A stretch of DNA of 39,951 nucleotides. It comes from Bacteroidales bacterium. GTDB lineage: Bacteria > Bacteroidota > Bacteroidia > Bacteroidales > UBA932. The stretch covers positions 1 to 39,951 of the forward strand of contig JAQYTJ010000020.1 of NCBI GenBank assembly GCA_028724885.1. Direction: 5' to 3'. Below, piece by piece: positions 9,511-18,653 of the stretch. Both the position numbers and the translations under genes were made by a program. The stretch's first letter is position 1. Each line of letters begins with the position of its first letter. Below the pieces are notes generated by a model. The model was not told the DNA's origin. It made no database searches and saw only the letters and a list, made by a program, of their open reading frames with translations.

Positions 9511-11859
9511 ATGACTGAAGTGACTAGAAAAAGAATTATAAAGTGGTTCTGGATAATAATAACATTTCCGGTGCTATTCCTTTTCCTCATGCTTTTCCTC
9601 GTCTGGGTGTTCGCTGACATCCCTTCGTTCAAGGAACTGGAGAACCCGGACAGCAAGCTTGCCACTCAGATAATGGCTGATGATGGTGAGATTCTCACGA
9701 CATTTCACATAGAGAACAGGACATACGTAACATACGAAGAACTTTCGCCGAACATCGTGCATGCTGCAGTGGCCACGGAGGACAGACGCTTCTACAGGCA
9801 CTCTGGCATTGATTTCAAAGGTCTTGGCAGGGTATTCTTCAAAACCATATTATTACGGAAGTCAAGCCAGGGTGGTGGCAGCACGATCACCCAGCAGCTC
9901 GCAAAGACGCTTTATCCCAGGACGGAGATAAAACATAAGCTTCCTGGAATATATCATATTAAAATGGTATGGATAAAGCTGAAAGAATGGATAACTGCCG
10001 TGAAGCTGGAGCGGAACTACACTAAAGAAGAGATTGTCACGATGTATCTGAATTCCGTGTTCTTCGGTAGCAGCGCCTACGGAATCAGGGCGGCTTCCGA
10101 GACGTTTTTCGGGAAACTTCCGAAAGGCCTCACGGTTGAGGAAAGCGCGGTGCTCGTGGGCATGATAAATAAGCCTACCAGATACAATCCGGCTCTTAAT
10201 CCAGATAAGGCTCTAGTTAGGAGAAATTTCGTGATAGAGAAAATGAAGGACTCGGGATACATCACGAAGGCCGAGAGAGACTCTATGAAGCAGATCCCTA
10301 TAACGCTGAATTTCGAGGTTCAAGATCACAATGCTGGTCACGCACCTTATTTCAGGGACATGCTGCGCCGGGTGATGACTGCCCAGAAGCCTCACAGGTC
10401 GGAGTACAAAGTCAATGAGGATTATGTCGTGGATTCTCTTGCGTGGGCTACGGATGACCTCTACGGCTGGCTTGAGAAGACTAAGAAGCCAGATGGTAGC
10501 AAATACAACTTGGATAAAGATGGCTTAAGAATATACACTACCATCAATTACAAGATGCAGGAGTATGCCGAAGAGGCGGTGGCAGAGAGAATTAAAGCCC
10601 TGCAGAAAGACTTCAATAGAGACTTGCGCAGCAAGACTCATGCTCCGTTCTCCAATGACATAGATGAGGAAACCAGGAACAGAGTCATGAACCAGGCTCG
10701 TCGGTGGAGCGACCGCTGGAGGATGATGAAAAAAGACGGGAGTAGCGAGGCTCAGATACTGAAGTCCTTCTCCGTGCCGACCAAGATGAGAGTTTTCGCC
10801 TACAACAGAGATGGTTATGCAGACACTACCATGACCCCGGATGATTCGATTAAATATTATAAGTCTATTCTCAGGACTGCATTCTTCGCCATGGAGCCGG
10901 AGACCGGCTTCGTTAAGGCTTACGTAGGAGGGCCGAATTATCGTTACTTCAAGTATGATAATGTCCGTCAGGGGAAACGGCAGGTCGGATCTACAATTAA
11001 GCCTTACCTTTATACTTTGGCCATGCAGGAGGGAATGACCCCTTGCGACAAAGTTTTGGACGTGCCTCAGACATTCGTGCTGGATGACGGCAACACATGG
11101 ACGCCAAGAAGCACTGATAAAGATGAATGGATAGGCAAGACAGTCACGTTGAAGTGGGGGCTTACGAACAGCTCTAATAATATATCGGCTTACCTGATGA
11201 AGCAGTTCGGCCCTTATGCAATGGTAGAGATGATGAGGCAGATGGGGGTGCAGAGCTTCCTTGACCCGACCCCTTCTCTGTGCGTTGGCTCTGCTGACCT
11301 TTCTCTGTTTGAGATGGTGGCGGCATACAACATATTCCCATCTAAAGGCGTTTATAGCACTCCGTTGTTCGTGACGAGAATAGAAGACAGCCAGGGCAAC
11401 GTGATCTCGGAGTTCACGAATCGTCGTTACGAGGCTATCAGCGAGCAAACCGCTTATCAGATGGTCGACATGATGATGAATGTGGTCAGGAATGGCACTG
11501 GAGCCAGGTTGCGTTACAGATACGGTCTGACGGGAGAAATCGGCGGCAAGACTGGAACTACTAACGATAATGCTGACGGCTGGTTCATCGGCTATACTCC
11601 TAGGCTAGTCGCAGGAGTGTGGACAGGGGCCGAGGACAGGCAGGTGCACTTCCAGTCCATCGCTCTTGGCCAAGGTGCTAACATGTCCCTGCCGACATGG
11701 GGCATATTCATGAATAAAGTCCTTGCAGACGGTGCTCTGGGCATCTCGGCAGATGACAAGTTTGACATTCCGGCAGGGCTGAGACCAAATGACTGCTCTG
11801 GCGGTGGTCAGAATGCTGAGGCGCAGCAGGAACAGGCTGAAGAATACTATTTTGAATAG
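9511..11859 (+). CDS. mrcA: Penicillin-binding protein 1A (glycosyltransferase/transpeptidase)
   Basis: The product is a 782-residue class A PBP that both polymerises and cross-links peptidoglycan. It has a membrane anchor at about residues 11-34. The GT51 domain follows, with its catalytic Glu90 in ATEDRRFYRHSGID and the downstream GGSTITQQLAK. The transpeptidase domain shows STIK (Ser494 in QVGSTIKPY), SSN (near residue 553) and KTGT (GGKTGTTND, near residue 679). The C-terminus is a Gln/Glu-rich tail of unknown role. The ddl start lies 11 bp after its stop, so wall precursor supply and polymerisation are probably co-expressed. Start choice: the ATG at 9511 gives the expected short cytoplasmic Arg/Lys-rich leader. 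Confidence 0.96.
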   Translation: MTEVTRKRIIKWFWIIITFPVLFLFLMLFLVWVFADIPSFKELENPDSKLATQIMADDGEILTTFHIENRTYVTYEELSPNIVHAAVATEDRRFYRHSGIDFKGLGRVFFKTILLRKSSQGGGSTITQQLAKTLYPRTEIKHKLPGIYHIKMVWIKLKEWITAVKLERNYTKEEIVTMYLNSVFFGSSAYGIRAASETFFGKLPKGLTVEESAVLVGMINKPTRYNPALNPDKALVRRNFVIEKMKDSGYITKAERDSMKQIPITLNFEVQDHNAGHAPYFRDMLRRVMTAQKPHRSEYKVNEDYVVDSLAWATDDLYGWLEKTKKPDGSKYNLDKDGLRIYTTINYKMQEYAEEAVAERIKALQKDFNRDLRSKTHAPFSNDIDEETRNRVMNQARRWSDRWRMMKKDGSSEAQILKSFSVPTKMRVFAYNRDGYADTTMTPDDSIKYYKSILRTAFFAMEPETGFVKAYVGGPNYRYFKYDNVRQGKRQVGSTIKPYLYTLAMQEGMTPCDKVLDVPQTFVLDDGNTWTPRSTDKDEWIGKTVTLKWGLTNSSNNISAYLMKQFGPYAMVEMMRQMGVQSFLDPTPSLCVGSADLSLFEMVAAYNIFPSKGVYSTPLFVTRIEDSQGNVISEFTNRRYEAISEQTAYQMVDMMMNVVRNGTGARLRYRYGLTGEIGGKTGTTNDNADGWFIGYTPRLVAGVWTGAEDRQVHFQSIALGQGANMSLPTWGIFMNKVLADGALGISADDKFDIPAGLRPNDCSGGGQNAEAQQEQAEEYYFE

Positions 11860-11870
11860 AGTATATTAAT

Positions 11871-12887
11871 ATGGGCAAGTACAACAAAATCGCTGTGGTG
11901 TATGGGAGCGATTCCTCTGAATGGGAGGTTTCATGCAGGAGCGGGGAGTTCGTTGCTTCTAGGATAGACGGGACCAAGTACGAGATCTTCGAAATTTTCG
12001 CTCGTTTCGGGAAATGGCAGCTGGTTGCAATGAAGAAGCTGAATTCCATGAGAGTGCCTTTCCCGGAGGGTGCGAGGCCGGAAATTGATAAGAATGATTT
12101 TTCGGTGAGAGTGTATGGCGAAAAAGTGAAGTTCGACTACTGCTACATCGTGCAGCATGGAACTCCTGGCGAGAACGGCCTCTTCCAGGGTTATCTGGAA
12201 ATGCTTGGCATCCCGTTCAGTTCTTGTAGTGCTTTCGTATCTGCCGTGGCGTTCGATAAGTTCGCCTGCAAAAGTTACTTGCGTGACGAGGATTTCGTGA
12301 AATGTGCCCCTGACGTGTTCGTGCGAGATGGAATGGACATAGATGCAGTGACGAAAAAAGTCACGGGGAAGCTGAAGTTCCCTGTGTTCGTTAAACCTAC
12401 GGATGGAGGCTCCAGTTTCGGGATAACAAAAGTTAAGCAGCCAGAAGACTTGCCAGAGGCTATCAGGTTCGCTTTTTCTGAAGGCTCGACTCTAATAGTA
12501 GAGCAAGGAATAGAGGGGCAGGAATTCACTTGCGCAGCATATTCCAGTGGGAAAGAAGTTAAGTCTCTGCCAGTCATTCAGATAGTGACTGATAATGAAT
12601 ATTTCGACTACGATGCCAAATATAACGGCCACAGCCAGGAGATCTGCCCTGCTCCGATTGACGACAACCTGAAGGTACATATTCAAAGAACGACAGAGAA
12701 AATATATTCTCAGCTAGGCTGTTCTGGCATAGTGAGAATGGATTACATACTTTCGGAGGACGGTCTTTATTTCTTGGAGGTGAACACTATTCCTGGAATG
12801 ACTAGCGCATCTCTGGTGCCTAAGATGATTAGGACAGCAGGACAGGATATCACTGATTTCCTTACGCACATCATAGAAAATTCTTGA
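11871..12887 (+). CDS. ddl: D-alanine--D-alanine ligase
   Basis: The product is a 338-residue ATP-grasp enzyme that joins two D-Ala for the peptidoglycan stem peptide. Family landmarks are HGTPGENG near residue 95 (the usual HGxxGEDG), the ATP-grasp lysine region FVKPTDGGSSFG near residue 168, DYDAKY near residue 246, and the metal/substrate loop EVNTIPGMT near residue 304. The tyrosine of the DYDAKY segment is kept, as in ordinary D-Ala:D-Ala ligases rather than VanA-like D-lactate ligases; this is a family-based reading. It follows the PBP1A gene by 11 bp, and prmC starts 60 bp downstream. Confidence 0.95.
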   Translation: MGKYNKIAVVYGSDSSEWEVSCRSGEFVASRIDGTKYEIFEIFARFGKWQLVAMKKLNSMRVPFPEGARPEIDKNDFSVRVYGEKVKFDYCYIVQHGTPGENGLFQGYLEMLGIPFSSCSAFVSAVAFDKFACKSYLRDEDFVKCAPDVFVRDGMDIDAVTKKVTGKLKFPVFVKPTDGGSSFGITKVKQPEDLPEAIRFAFSEGSTLIVEQGIEGQEFTCAAYSSGKEVKSLPVIQIVTDNEYFDYDAKYNGHSQEICPAPIDDNLKVHIQRTTEKIYSQLGCSGIVRMDYILSEDGLYFLEVNTIPGMTSASLVPKMIRTAGQDITDFLTHIIENS

Positions 12888-12947
12888 CCTTTGAAAGAAA
12901 AGAATGAATTTTGTTTTTTTGATTTACGGTTTTTTAAGAATTAGCAA

Positions 12948-13850
12948 GTGTTGTTGAAAGAATTCATTGCTGAAGGAGTTTCAGCACTCGCTCAGCTTTA
13001 TCCTACTGCCGAGGCTAAGAATATTGTTCTCATGCTCTGTGAGAGCCGTCTAGGCACGAAGAACTATACCCACATAGTAGAGCCAGACTATGCGATTAAG
13101 CCGAGCCAGCTGCCGCCTTTGCAGGAAGATTTGAAAAGGCTGTCTTCAGGAGAGCCTGTACAGTACGTAATAGGCGAGGCTGATTTCTGCGGCTACAAAT
13201 TCAAGGTTACGCCCGACGTGCTGATACCGCGCCCGGAGACGGAGTTGTTGTGCCGTGAGGCTGTGAAAATCGGCTCTCGCATACAGCGCATGAGAGAGGC
13301 TTATGGGAAATCTGCCAGGCCAGTCCGCGTGTTGGATTTGTGCACCGGCTCCGGATGCATCGCATGGACTATAGCCTTGGAGATGCCGGGCTGCGAGGTA
13401 GTCGGAACCGATATCTCCCAGAATGCCATTCAAGTGGCTTCCAACCAGAATTTCAGCATTCAGGTTAAAGAGAAAGAGGCGATAACTCCGAAATTCATAG
13501 TCTCTGACGTGCTGGATTTCAACCAAGAGTTCGATCAAGGGCAGTTTGACCTTATAGTGAGCAATCCTCCATACATCAAAGAATCGGAAAAGGCTAACAT
13601 GAGGGTGAATGTTCTCAATTTTGAACCATCCCTTGCCTTGTTTGTCTCTGATGATGATCCGTTGGTATATTATCGCGCAATCGCCCATTGGGCAAGGAAA
13701 TTTCTTGAAGCCGATGGGAAGGGGCTTGTCGAAATCAATGAGCTGCTTGCTCCGGAGACGACTAGCGTCTTCAAACAGGCTGATTTCGAGAACACGAGGA
13801 CAATTCTCGACTTCTATGATAAAAAGCGATTCGTTCTCTTCTCAAAATAG
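12948..13850 (+). CDS. prmC: PrmC (HemK), release factor glutamine methyltransferase
   Basis: The product is a 300-residue SAM-dependent methyltransferase that modifies the GGQ glutamine of class I release factors RF1/RF2. The helical N-terminal domain is followed by motif I (VLDLCTGSGCIAW, near residue 127) and the catalytic NPPYI (SNPPYIKES, near residue 205). The start is GTG at 12948, or TTG at 12951; there is no nearby in-frame ATG that keeps the N-terminal domain. It probably ends the PBP1A-ddl transcription unit, since a strong terminator follows 30 bp later. Confidence 0.94.
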   Translation: MLLKEFIAEGVSALAQLYPTAEAKNIVLMLCESRLGTKNYTHIVEPDYAIKPSQLPPLQEDLKRLSSGEPVQYVIGEADFCGYKFKVTPDVLIPRPETELLCREAVKIGSRIQRMREAYGKSARPVRVLDLCTGSGCIAWTIALEMPGCEVVGTDISQNAIQVASNQNFSIQVKEKEAITPKFIVSDVLDFNQEFDQGQFDLIVSNPPYIKESEKANMRVNVLNFEPSLALFVSDDDPLVYYRAIAHWARKFLEADGKGLVEINELLAPETTSVFKQADFENTRTILDFYDKKRFVLFSK

Positions 13851-13880
13851 GCTATCTGGGCCTCTGTGACGCATATTTTA

Positions 13881-13919
13881 AATTAGCCGTTGAAAATTTC
13901 ATTCAACGGCTAATTTTTG
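13881..13919 (+). terminator. Intrinsic terminator after prmC
   Basis: A perfect 14-bp inverted repeat (AATTAGCCGTTGAA at 13881-13894 and TTCAACGGCTAATT at 13902-13915) with a 7-base loop runs straight into a T-tract. It closes the PBP1A-ddl-prmC unit and insulates the lipoprotein gene downstream. The A-rich left flank could let it act in both directions. Confidence 0.9.
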
Positions 13920-13951
13920 CTCTATTTGTATCAGAGATAAACACAGAGTTT

Positions 13952-15160
13952 ATGGAAAGCTTCAATCATCTTTTCAGGAAGCAGGCGGTGGTGCCGCTGC
14001 TTTTCCTGGCTGCTCTTTCTTCGTGCAGCAATATTGACGAAGATAAAGTGGACGCTAATGTCCAATCAGAAGATGTGTCTGCCAGCGTAACGCCTGAAGG
14101 CATAGCCAGGGTGCTGAGCGGCGTTCCTTTCGGTGTCTCTCAAGTCAGGGAGGTCTGGCAGGCTGTCTGCTCTTCCATTTCGAATGGCTATGATGAGGAG
14201 TATACTTTCAGTGATGTCTTCCTTGCCCCGGGATGTGGGGTAGGAGAAACTGCATCTTTAGACTTAGCCGTTTCAAGGAGTGCCGGAGCTTCTTCGAGAA
14301 TCGTTGGTTCTTCTGCAGTTATTCGAGACTTAATCAATGAATATGCATCCTCCAAGCTACAGACCAGGTCTGACGATTTCATTGCAAGGCTTGCAGAGTC
14401 AGGCATGCAGATTTATTGGCCATATTCAGAAGATTGGGATGGGCAGTCGATGCCTGTGATAACCTTCGACCCAGAGAACGGCTCTGATTCAAACATTGGT
14501 TTTGAGAGGGTCTTGGGACCGGATGGGACTTGGGCTGTACGTGAGATTTCAGTTGACGAATCTTATGCTCGGAAGCATCCTGTCTGGGTGATAAATCGTA
14601 ATGACGATGCCGAGTTCGTCACGCCTCAGATGGCAGAAAAGCTCGGCATGCTAGCAAGGCCTTCGGTTTCCACTCGATCCTATGGCGCTTTCAAGACTTT
14701 GGTCCTCAAGGAATTCAAAGCGCACAGGAATTACGATGGGTGGTTTTCAGGTGGATCTGAGTTCTTAGTAAAATGTGGGGCCATCGAGTCTTTCAAAGCT
14801 AGTACTGAGGAAGAAATGAATGATTACAATCCTCAGATCACTGACTTTATGATCAAGGTTCGGCGCAAACAGGTAGGGAAGTCCCTTAGGTTCAATTCGA
14901 TACTTGTCTCTGACTGGTCAGATCAGCTGAGCGAGTGTGCTTTCATGGTCGTTGAAGACGATGGCGGGAAAATGACAAAGTGGTCGGCTTCCGGCACTGT
15001 TAAGATTAAGTCTAAATCTTATGGATTCGAGGTGGCATTCCCGTATCATCGAAGCGACGATATAGTCTGGCGCGGAAAACTTTCCGACAACTACTTGGAA
15101 CGAAACAGCGGCAAGGCTGCCAGGTTCGGTGACGTGAGCATCACATTCGAGTTTGTTTGA
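13952..15160 (+). CDS. Predicted surface lipoprotein of unknown function
   Basis: The product has 402 residues and I do not recognise its family. It has a lipoprotein signal (about residues 1-25) with lipobox-like LSSC. The acidic run just after the cysteine (SNIDEDKVD) resembles the export signal that sends Bacteroidota lipoproteins to the cell surface. The rest is soluble and low in cysteine, and I see no catalytic motif or repeats. The C-terminal half (after about residue 245) looks beta-rich with alternating charged and aromatic residues. It stands alone between the prmC terminator and the convergent U32 gene (12-bp gap). It could be a binding or adhesion protein; nothing visible decides. 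Confidence 0.75.
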   Translation: MESFNHLFRKQAVVPLLFLAALSSCSNIDEDKVDANVQSEDVSASVTPEGIARVLSGVPFGVSQVREVWQAVCSSISNGYDEEYTFSDVFLAPGCGVGETASLDLAVSRSAGASSRIVGSSAVIRDLINEYASSKLQTRSDDFIARLAESGMQIYWPYSEDWDGQSMPVITFDPENGSDSNIGFERVLGPDGTWAVREISVDESYARKHPVWVINRNDDAEFVTPQMAEKLGMLARPSVSTRSYGAFKTLVLKEFKAHRNYDGWFSGGSEFLVKCGAIESFKASTEEEMNDYNPQITDFMIKVRRKQVGKSLRFNSILVSDWSDQLSECAFMVVEDDGGKMTKWSASGTVKIKSKSYGFEVAFPYHRSDDIVWRGKLSDNYLERNSGKAARFGDVSITFEFV

Positions 15161-15172
15161 CAGTAAATCGGG

Positions 15173-17149
15173 CTATCGCTTCTTTGGGGTAGCTGCACTG
15201 ACTGTCATTTCGCACGCTGCGCAATCGAAGCCCAGGGCATATCGCTTGCCGTTATTCACAAGGTACAGAGAGCCTGTCTGGGCCGCATGCTGACATCTAG
15301 GGCATAGCCCCAGTTCATATCTTATGCAATATTTCGTGCGCATAAGCTCGGCTCCTTCTCTATGGGAAATTTCAAATGCCGGTTCTATTGATTCGGCTCC
15401 GTATGACTCATACATTTCACGGCTTAGATGATTCGCAATGTTCTCCTTGTAAGTCAGTGTTTTAGGAATGCTAATGGAATCTCTTTCCATCTGTCTTGCT
15501 TTGCCGAGCGGGATTGCCCTGCACGGCAAAGCATTCAGCCGAGCGGCTATGTCTCGACGTATCGCATTCAGTTCAGCAGCCTTCAATAATGGCAGAGACT
15601 GACCTTTTAAGGATTGTAATTTGAAGGAATATGTTCCCGAAACCTTTGAAATCTGATTCTTGAATATACTCACCATCCTCTCTCTGTCTTTTGCTAGTCC
15701 GCCATTTGTCTGCCTTTCAAAGCTGACCGTGCGCCCGTCCTTGCTTTCGGCACTGATATTCAAAGATTTGCCATCGCTGTTGGCAGAGATGATCACGGAA
15801 ACGTCTATGGTTCTTGCAGGGAGGCTGACCTCAAGTTCGCGCTCGAATTCGCTATCCACGTTCCTGTACAGAGTCGTGCCTGACTTCAGACCGGGCACAG
15901 CCTTGCAACGAATCGTATTCCCCTCGCAGACATCCCCGCGGAAGCCGATTATCTCGTCTCCGTTGAGAAAAGAGAATCCGTCCCCATTGTGAAGGGTGCA
16001 TGAAGGATTCTTCAAGCTGACTAGAACTAGCATCTCGGATGCATTTCTAGCACGGCTGGCCGTTTCCTTGCTCCCCACAATGCTGGCCTCTTTGATCCTC
16101 GCCACAACGCCGATTTCCTCTCCTATATGTTTAGGGGCATTCATCGAGGACCACTTACCACGTTTGCCATCTATGAAGAGTTCTGTGTACCTGCGATTGA
16201 ATGTCTTGTCAAGGTTCGGGGTGAAGCCGCCTCTGACGCATCCGAAGGATGACCTGCGATATTTGTCAGGATGCCGAGCGATAAGGTCGTCCAAGGCCAA
16301 TGAATATGCCCTGGTGACGTTACGGACATACGAAATGTTCTTGAGCCTGCCTTCTATCTTGAATGAATCTATGCCCGCCTTAGCTAAATCCTCGATGCGG
16401 TGCAGCAGATTATAGTCTTTAAGCGATAGCAGAGCCTTGTTCCTTACGAGAACCTTTCCGCTAGCATCTTCCAGATCGTATAGGGAGCGGCAGGCTTGAA
16501 TGCACTCGCCTCGGTTGGCGCTTCTGCCGTTGATATATTCAGACATATAGCATTGTCCGCTGTAGCATACGCATATGGCTCCATGTACGAAAAACTCCAA
16601 TTCGCAGTTCACTGCGGAGCGGATTTGGTGGATTTCTTCAAGTGACAGCTCGCGCTCTAGCACTATACGAGAGAATCCGAGAGCCTCATAGAAGCGGGCT
16701 TTCTCTGGCGTGCGAATAGCGCACTGGGTTGAAGCATGCAGCGGCAGGACAAAGCCTTTGCGGCAGCGCTCCTTCCCATCTTCGTCGCCTGTTTCCGTAC
16801 AGCTGCTTCCTGTGAAGGAGGCTCCTAAGGATTCACATGATTGAATATTCAGCAGAGCCAAATCTTGGTCTATCACGCCGTCCACGCCAGCGTCCGATGC
16901 CTCTTCCAGCAGCTTCTTCACCTGCAGGAGTTCGTCATCGTAGACAATCGTATTGATGGTTATGAAGATTCTCACTCCGAAGCGATGAGCATAGGTGCAT
17001 AGCTCCCGGACATCCTCCATCGAGTTTCCTGCTGCCTGTCTTGCTCCGAATCCTGGCCCGGCTATGTAAACGGCATCCGCCCCACAGTCTATGGCGGCGA
17101 AGCCAATCTCTTTGTCCCTTGCAGGCGCCAGAAGTTCCAAATATCTCAT
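15173..17149 (-). CDS. Peptidase U32 family protein with DUF3656-like C-terminus (RlhA-like)
   Basis: The product has 658 residues. The N-terminal half is a U32 collagenase-like domain: ELLAPARD at the start, a TIM-barrel pattern, and the U32 signature around residue 190-215 (ELEFFVHGAICVCYSGQC followed by cysteines in NRGECIQAC). The C-terminal half resembles the DUF3656 extension. A U32 core with this extension at about 650 residues matches E. coli RlhA (YdcP), which hydroxylates a cytidine in 23S rRNA, rather than the shorter tRNA-modifying TrhP. The last 70 residues carry two CxxC pairs (CPRC, CAAC), possibly a metal site. It lies 24 bp downstream of the ATPase gene on the same strand and may be co-transcribed. 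Confidence 0.85.
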   Translation of the reverse strand: MRYLELLAPARDKEIGFAAIDCGADAVYIAGPGFGARQAAGNSMEDVRELCTYAHRFGVRIFITINTIVYDDELLQVKKLLEEASDAGVDGVIDQDLALLNIQSCESLGASFTGSSCTETGDEDGKERCRKGFVLPLHASTQCAIRTPEKARFYEALGFSRIVLERELSLEEIHQIRSAVNCELEFFVHGAICVCYSGQCYMSEYINGRSANRGECIQACRSLYDLEDASGKVLVRNKALLSLKDYNLLHRIEDLAKAGIDSFKIEGRLKNISYVRNVTRAYSLALDDLIARHPDKYRRSSFGCVRGGFTPNLDKTFNRRYTELFIDGKRGKWSSMNAPKHIGEEIGVVARIKEASIVGSKETASRARNASEMLVLVSLKNPSCTLHNGDGFSFLNGDEIIGFRGDVCEGNTIRCKAVPGLKSGTTLYRNVDSEFERELEVSLPARTIDVSVIISANSDGKSLNISAESKDGRTVSFERQTNGGLAKDRERMVSIFKNQISKVSGTYSFKLQSLKGQSLPLLKAAELNAIRRDIAARLNALPCRAIPLGKARQMERDSISIPKTLTYKENIANHLSREMYESYGAESIEPAFEISHREGAELMRTKYCIRYELGLCPRCQHAAQTGSLYLVNNGKRYALGFDCAACEMTVSAATPKKR

Positions 17150-17173
17150 ATCTTTACTGATATATAGCAGGCA

Positions 17174-18622
17174 TTATATTAATCTGAACAGATCATCCAT
17201 TCGGACGAGGCTTTGGACCGAATTCGAATATTGGTTGCGAACAAGCCCGAATGTGGTTATGAGAGTAAGCTGCAAGGACTTCTTTGTGTGCGTCTCACTC
17301 TGAAAAGCATCAATTTTCCCACGCAACTCCTCGTCTGTGTCCTTGTCTATCGTATAATCACTTCCCGAGAATTTCATCTCACAGATATTTATGACATTAT
17401 CGGCTCTGTCGATTACCATGTCTATTTGCGCTCCACCTTCTTTCCTGCGGCTGAGCCAAGGCATTGTTTCAGTTTGCACCCCTGCAATTCCCAAGGCGGA
17501 TTTGATCTGTCTGACATGGAGAAAGCAAATGTTTTCGAAAGTATAGCCTCTCCATGCATTGAGCATCGGGGAGATCAGATTGTCCTGCCAGAAGCGTTCA
17601 TTTGTCGTTTTTTTCTTATCCTTGAAATAAAGCCAGAACAAACAGAATGAGTCAATGACTCGGTAACGTACATCTGTCCGAGGACCGTCGTAATTGTTGA
17701 ATGAGCCAATGAACCCATTTGCCTCTAAGGCTTTGAGAGAACCGGTCAAGGAGCCGCCAGAAGTTATGCCTGAGGCTCCGGAGAGTTCTTTTCTAGTCAT
17801 CCCATAGCGTTTCTTGCCTAACTGTCGGATTATTTTCTTGTTGACTTCTGGGTTCGCAAACAGCGAATTGAAGAGCCTGTCGAACTCTTGTCCGAGTTTG
17901 GCATCTTTAGCAAAAAATAAGTCATCGATGTTCTGGGCTAGGCTGCGCCCTTTTCTTATCAATGAAAGATAATATGGGATTCCTCCCGTAACCATGTATG
18001 CCTGCAGCTGGTCAAGTCGGCTCATCATCACTCCTCTGTCTTTATAGAAATCTTCGCATTCCTTTAGGCAGAATGGCTCCAGCTTGATTTCGTAAGTCGT
18101 CCTGTTGAACAACCCTCCTTTACTATTCAATATTTTGTCAGAAATCCATGAAGTCGCCGAACCGCAAACAATCAGCATCAGGTTGCTTCTTCCAGCTCCC
18201 CAACCATTCCAGAAATGCTCGAAAGCTGGCATGAATCCGGAGCGAGGTGTGTCCAGCCAGGGCAATTCATCGATGAATACGAGCTGCCTCTTTTCTTTGC
18301 CTTTTCCTTCAAGCAAGGTTGTCAGTGCATCGAATGCCTGCAGCCACGATGAAATTGTCTTTCCCATGTATCCGAATCGAACCAGAGATGTGAAAAACGC
18401 ATCGAGCTGATTCTGCAATACAGTTTTATCTTCGATGTTGCTTTCAGCAGGAGAGAGTCCGGTGTGATAAAATGCGAACTCGTCTTGGAATAATTCCCTT
18501 ATCAAGTAGGTTTTGCCAACCCTTCTTCTGCCTTGAACTACGACAAATTCCGGCCTTTTTGAGTTGTAAAGGTCGGTGAGTTCCTGAGTCTCTTTAAGTC
18601 TGCCTATTATTTTCTGCGCCAT
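17174..18622 (-). CDS. AAA ATPase with DUF234-like C-terminal nuclease fold
   Basis: The product is a 482-residue ATP-binding protein of the kind found in many scattered copies in Bacteroidota and archaea. The P-loop is GRRRVGKT (residues 31-38) and Walker B is QLVFIDE (about 113-119), followed by an ORC/STAND-like ATPase core. A winged-helix-like middle (near 270-310, KRYGMTRKELSGASG) leads to a C-terminal DUF234-type region. There GAQIDMVID and ICEMKFS resemble the D and ExK elements of a PD-(D/E)xK nuclease fold. The biological role of this family is unclear; selfish or defence roles have been suggested. It contains only one copy of the GAATAT word common elsewhere in the window, and its upstream region carries repeated dyads; both are weak hints of foreign origin. 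Confidence 0.88.
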   Translation of the reverse strand: MAQKIIGRLKETQELTDLYNSKRPEFVVVQGRRRVGKTYLIRELFQDEFAFYHTGLSPAESNIEDKTVLQNQLDAFFTSLVRFGYMGKTISSWLQAFDALTTLLEGKGKEKRQLVFIDELPWLDTPRSGFMPAFEHFWNGWGAGRSNLMLIVCGSATSWISDKILNSKGGLFNRTTYEIKLEPFCLKECEDFYKDRGVMMSRLDQLQAYMVTGGIPYYLSLIRKGRSLAQNIDDLFFAKDAKLGQEFDRLFNSLFANPEVNKKIIRQLGKKRYGMTRKELSGASGITSGGSLTGSLKALEANGFIGSFNNYDGPRTDVRYRVIDSFCLFWLYFKDKKKTTNERFWQDNLISPMLNAWRGYTFENICFLHVRQIKSALGIAGVQTETMPWLSRRKEGGAQIDMVIDRADNVINICEMKFSGSDYTIDKDTDEELRGKIDAFQSETHTKKSLQLTLITTFGLVRNQYSNSVQSLVRMDDLFRLI

Positions 18623-18653
18623 GCTACTCTCATTTTGTCACGAATATAAAAAA

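Noticed and set aside
10525..11448. Long open frame on the minus strand opposite the PBP1A gene
   Set aside because: It lies wholly inside a gene with intact catalytic motifs; the product has odd composition (many His/Arg) and no motif.
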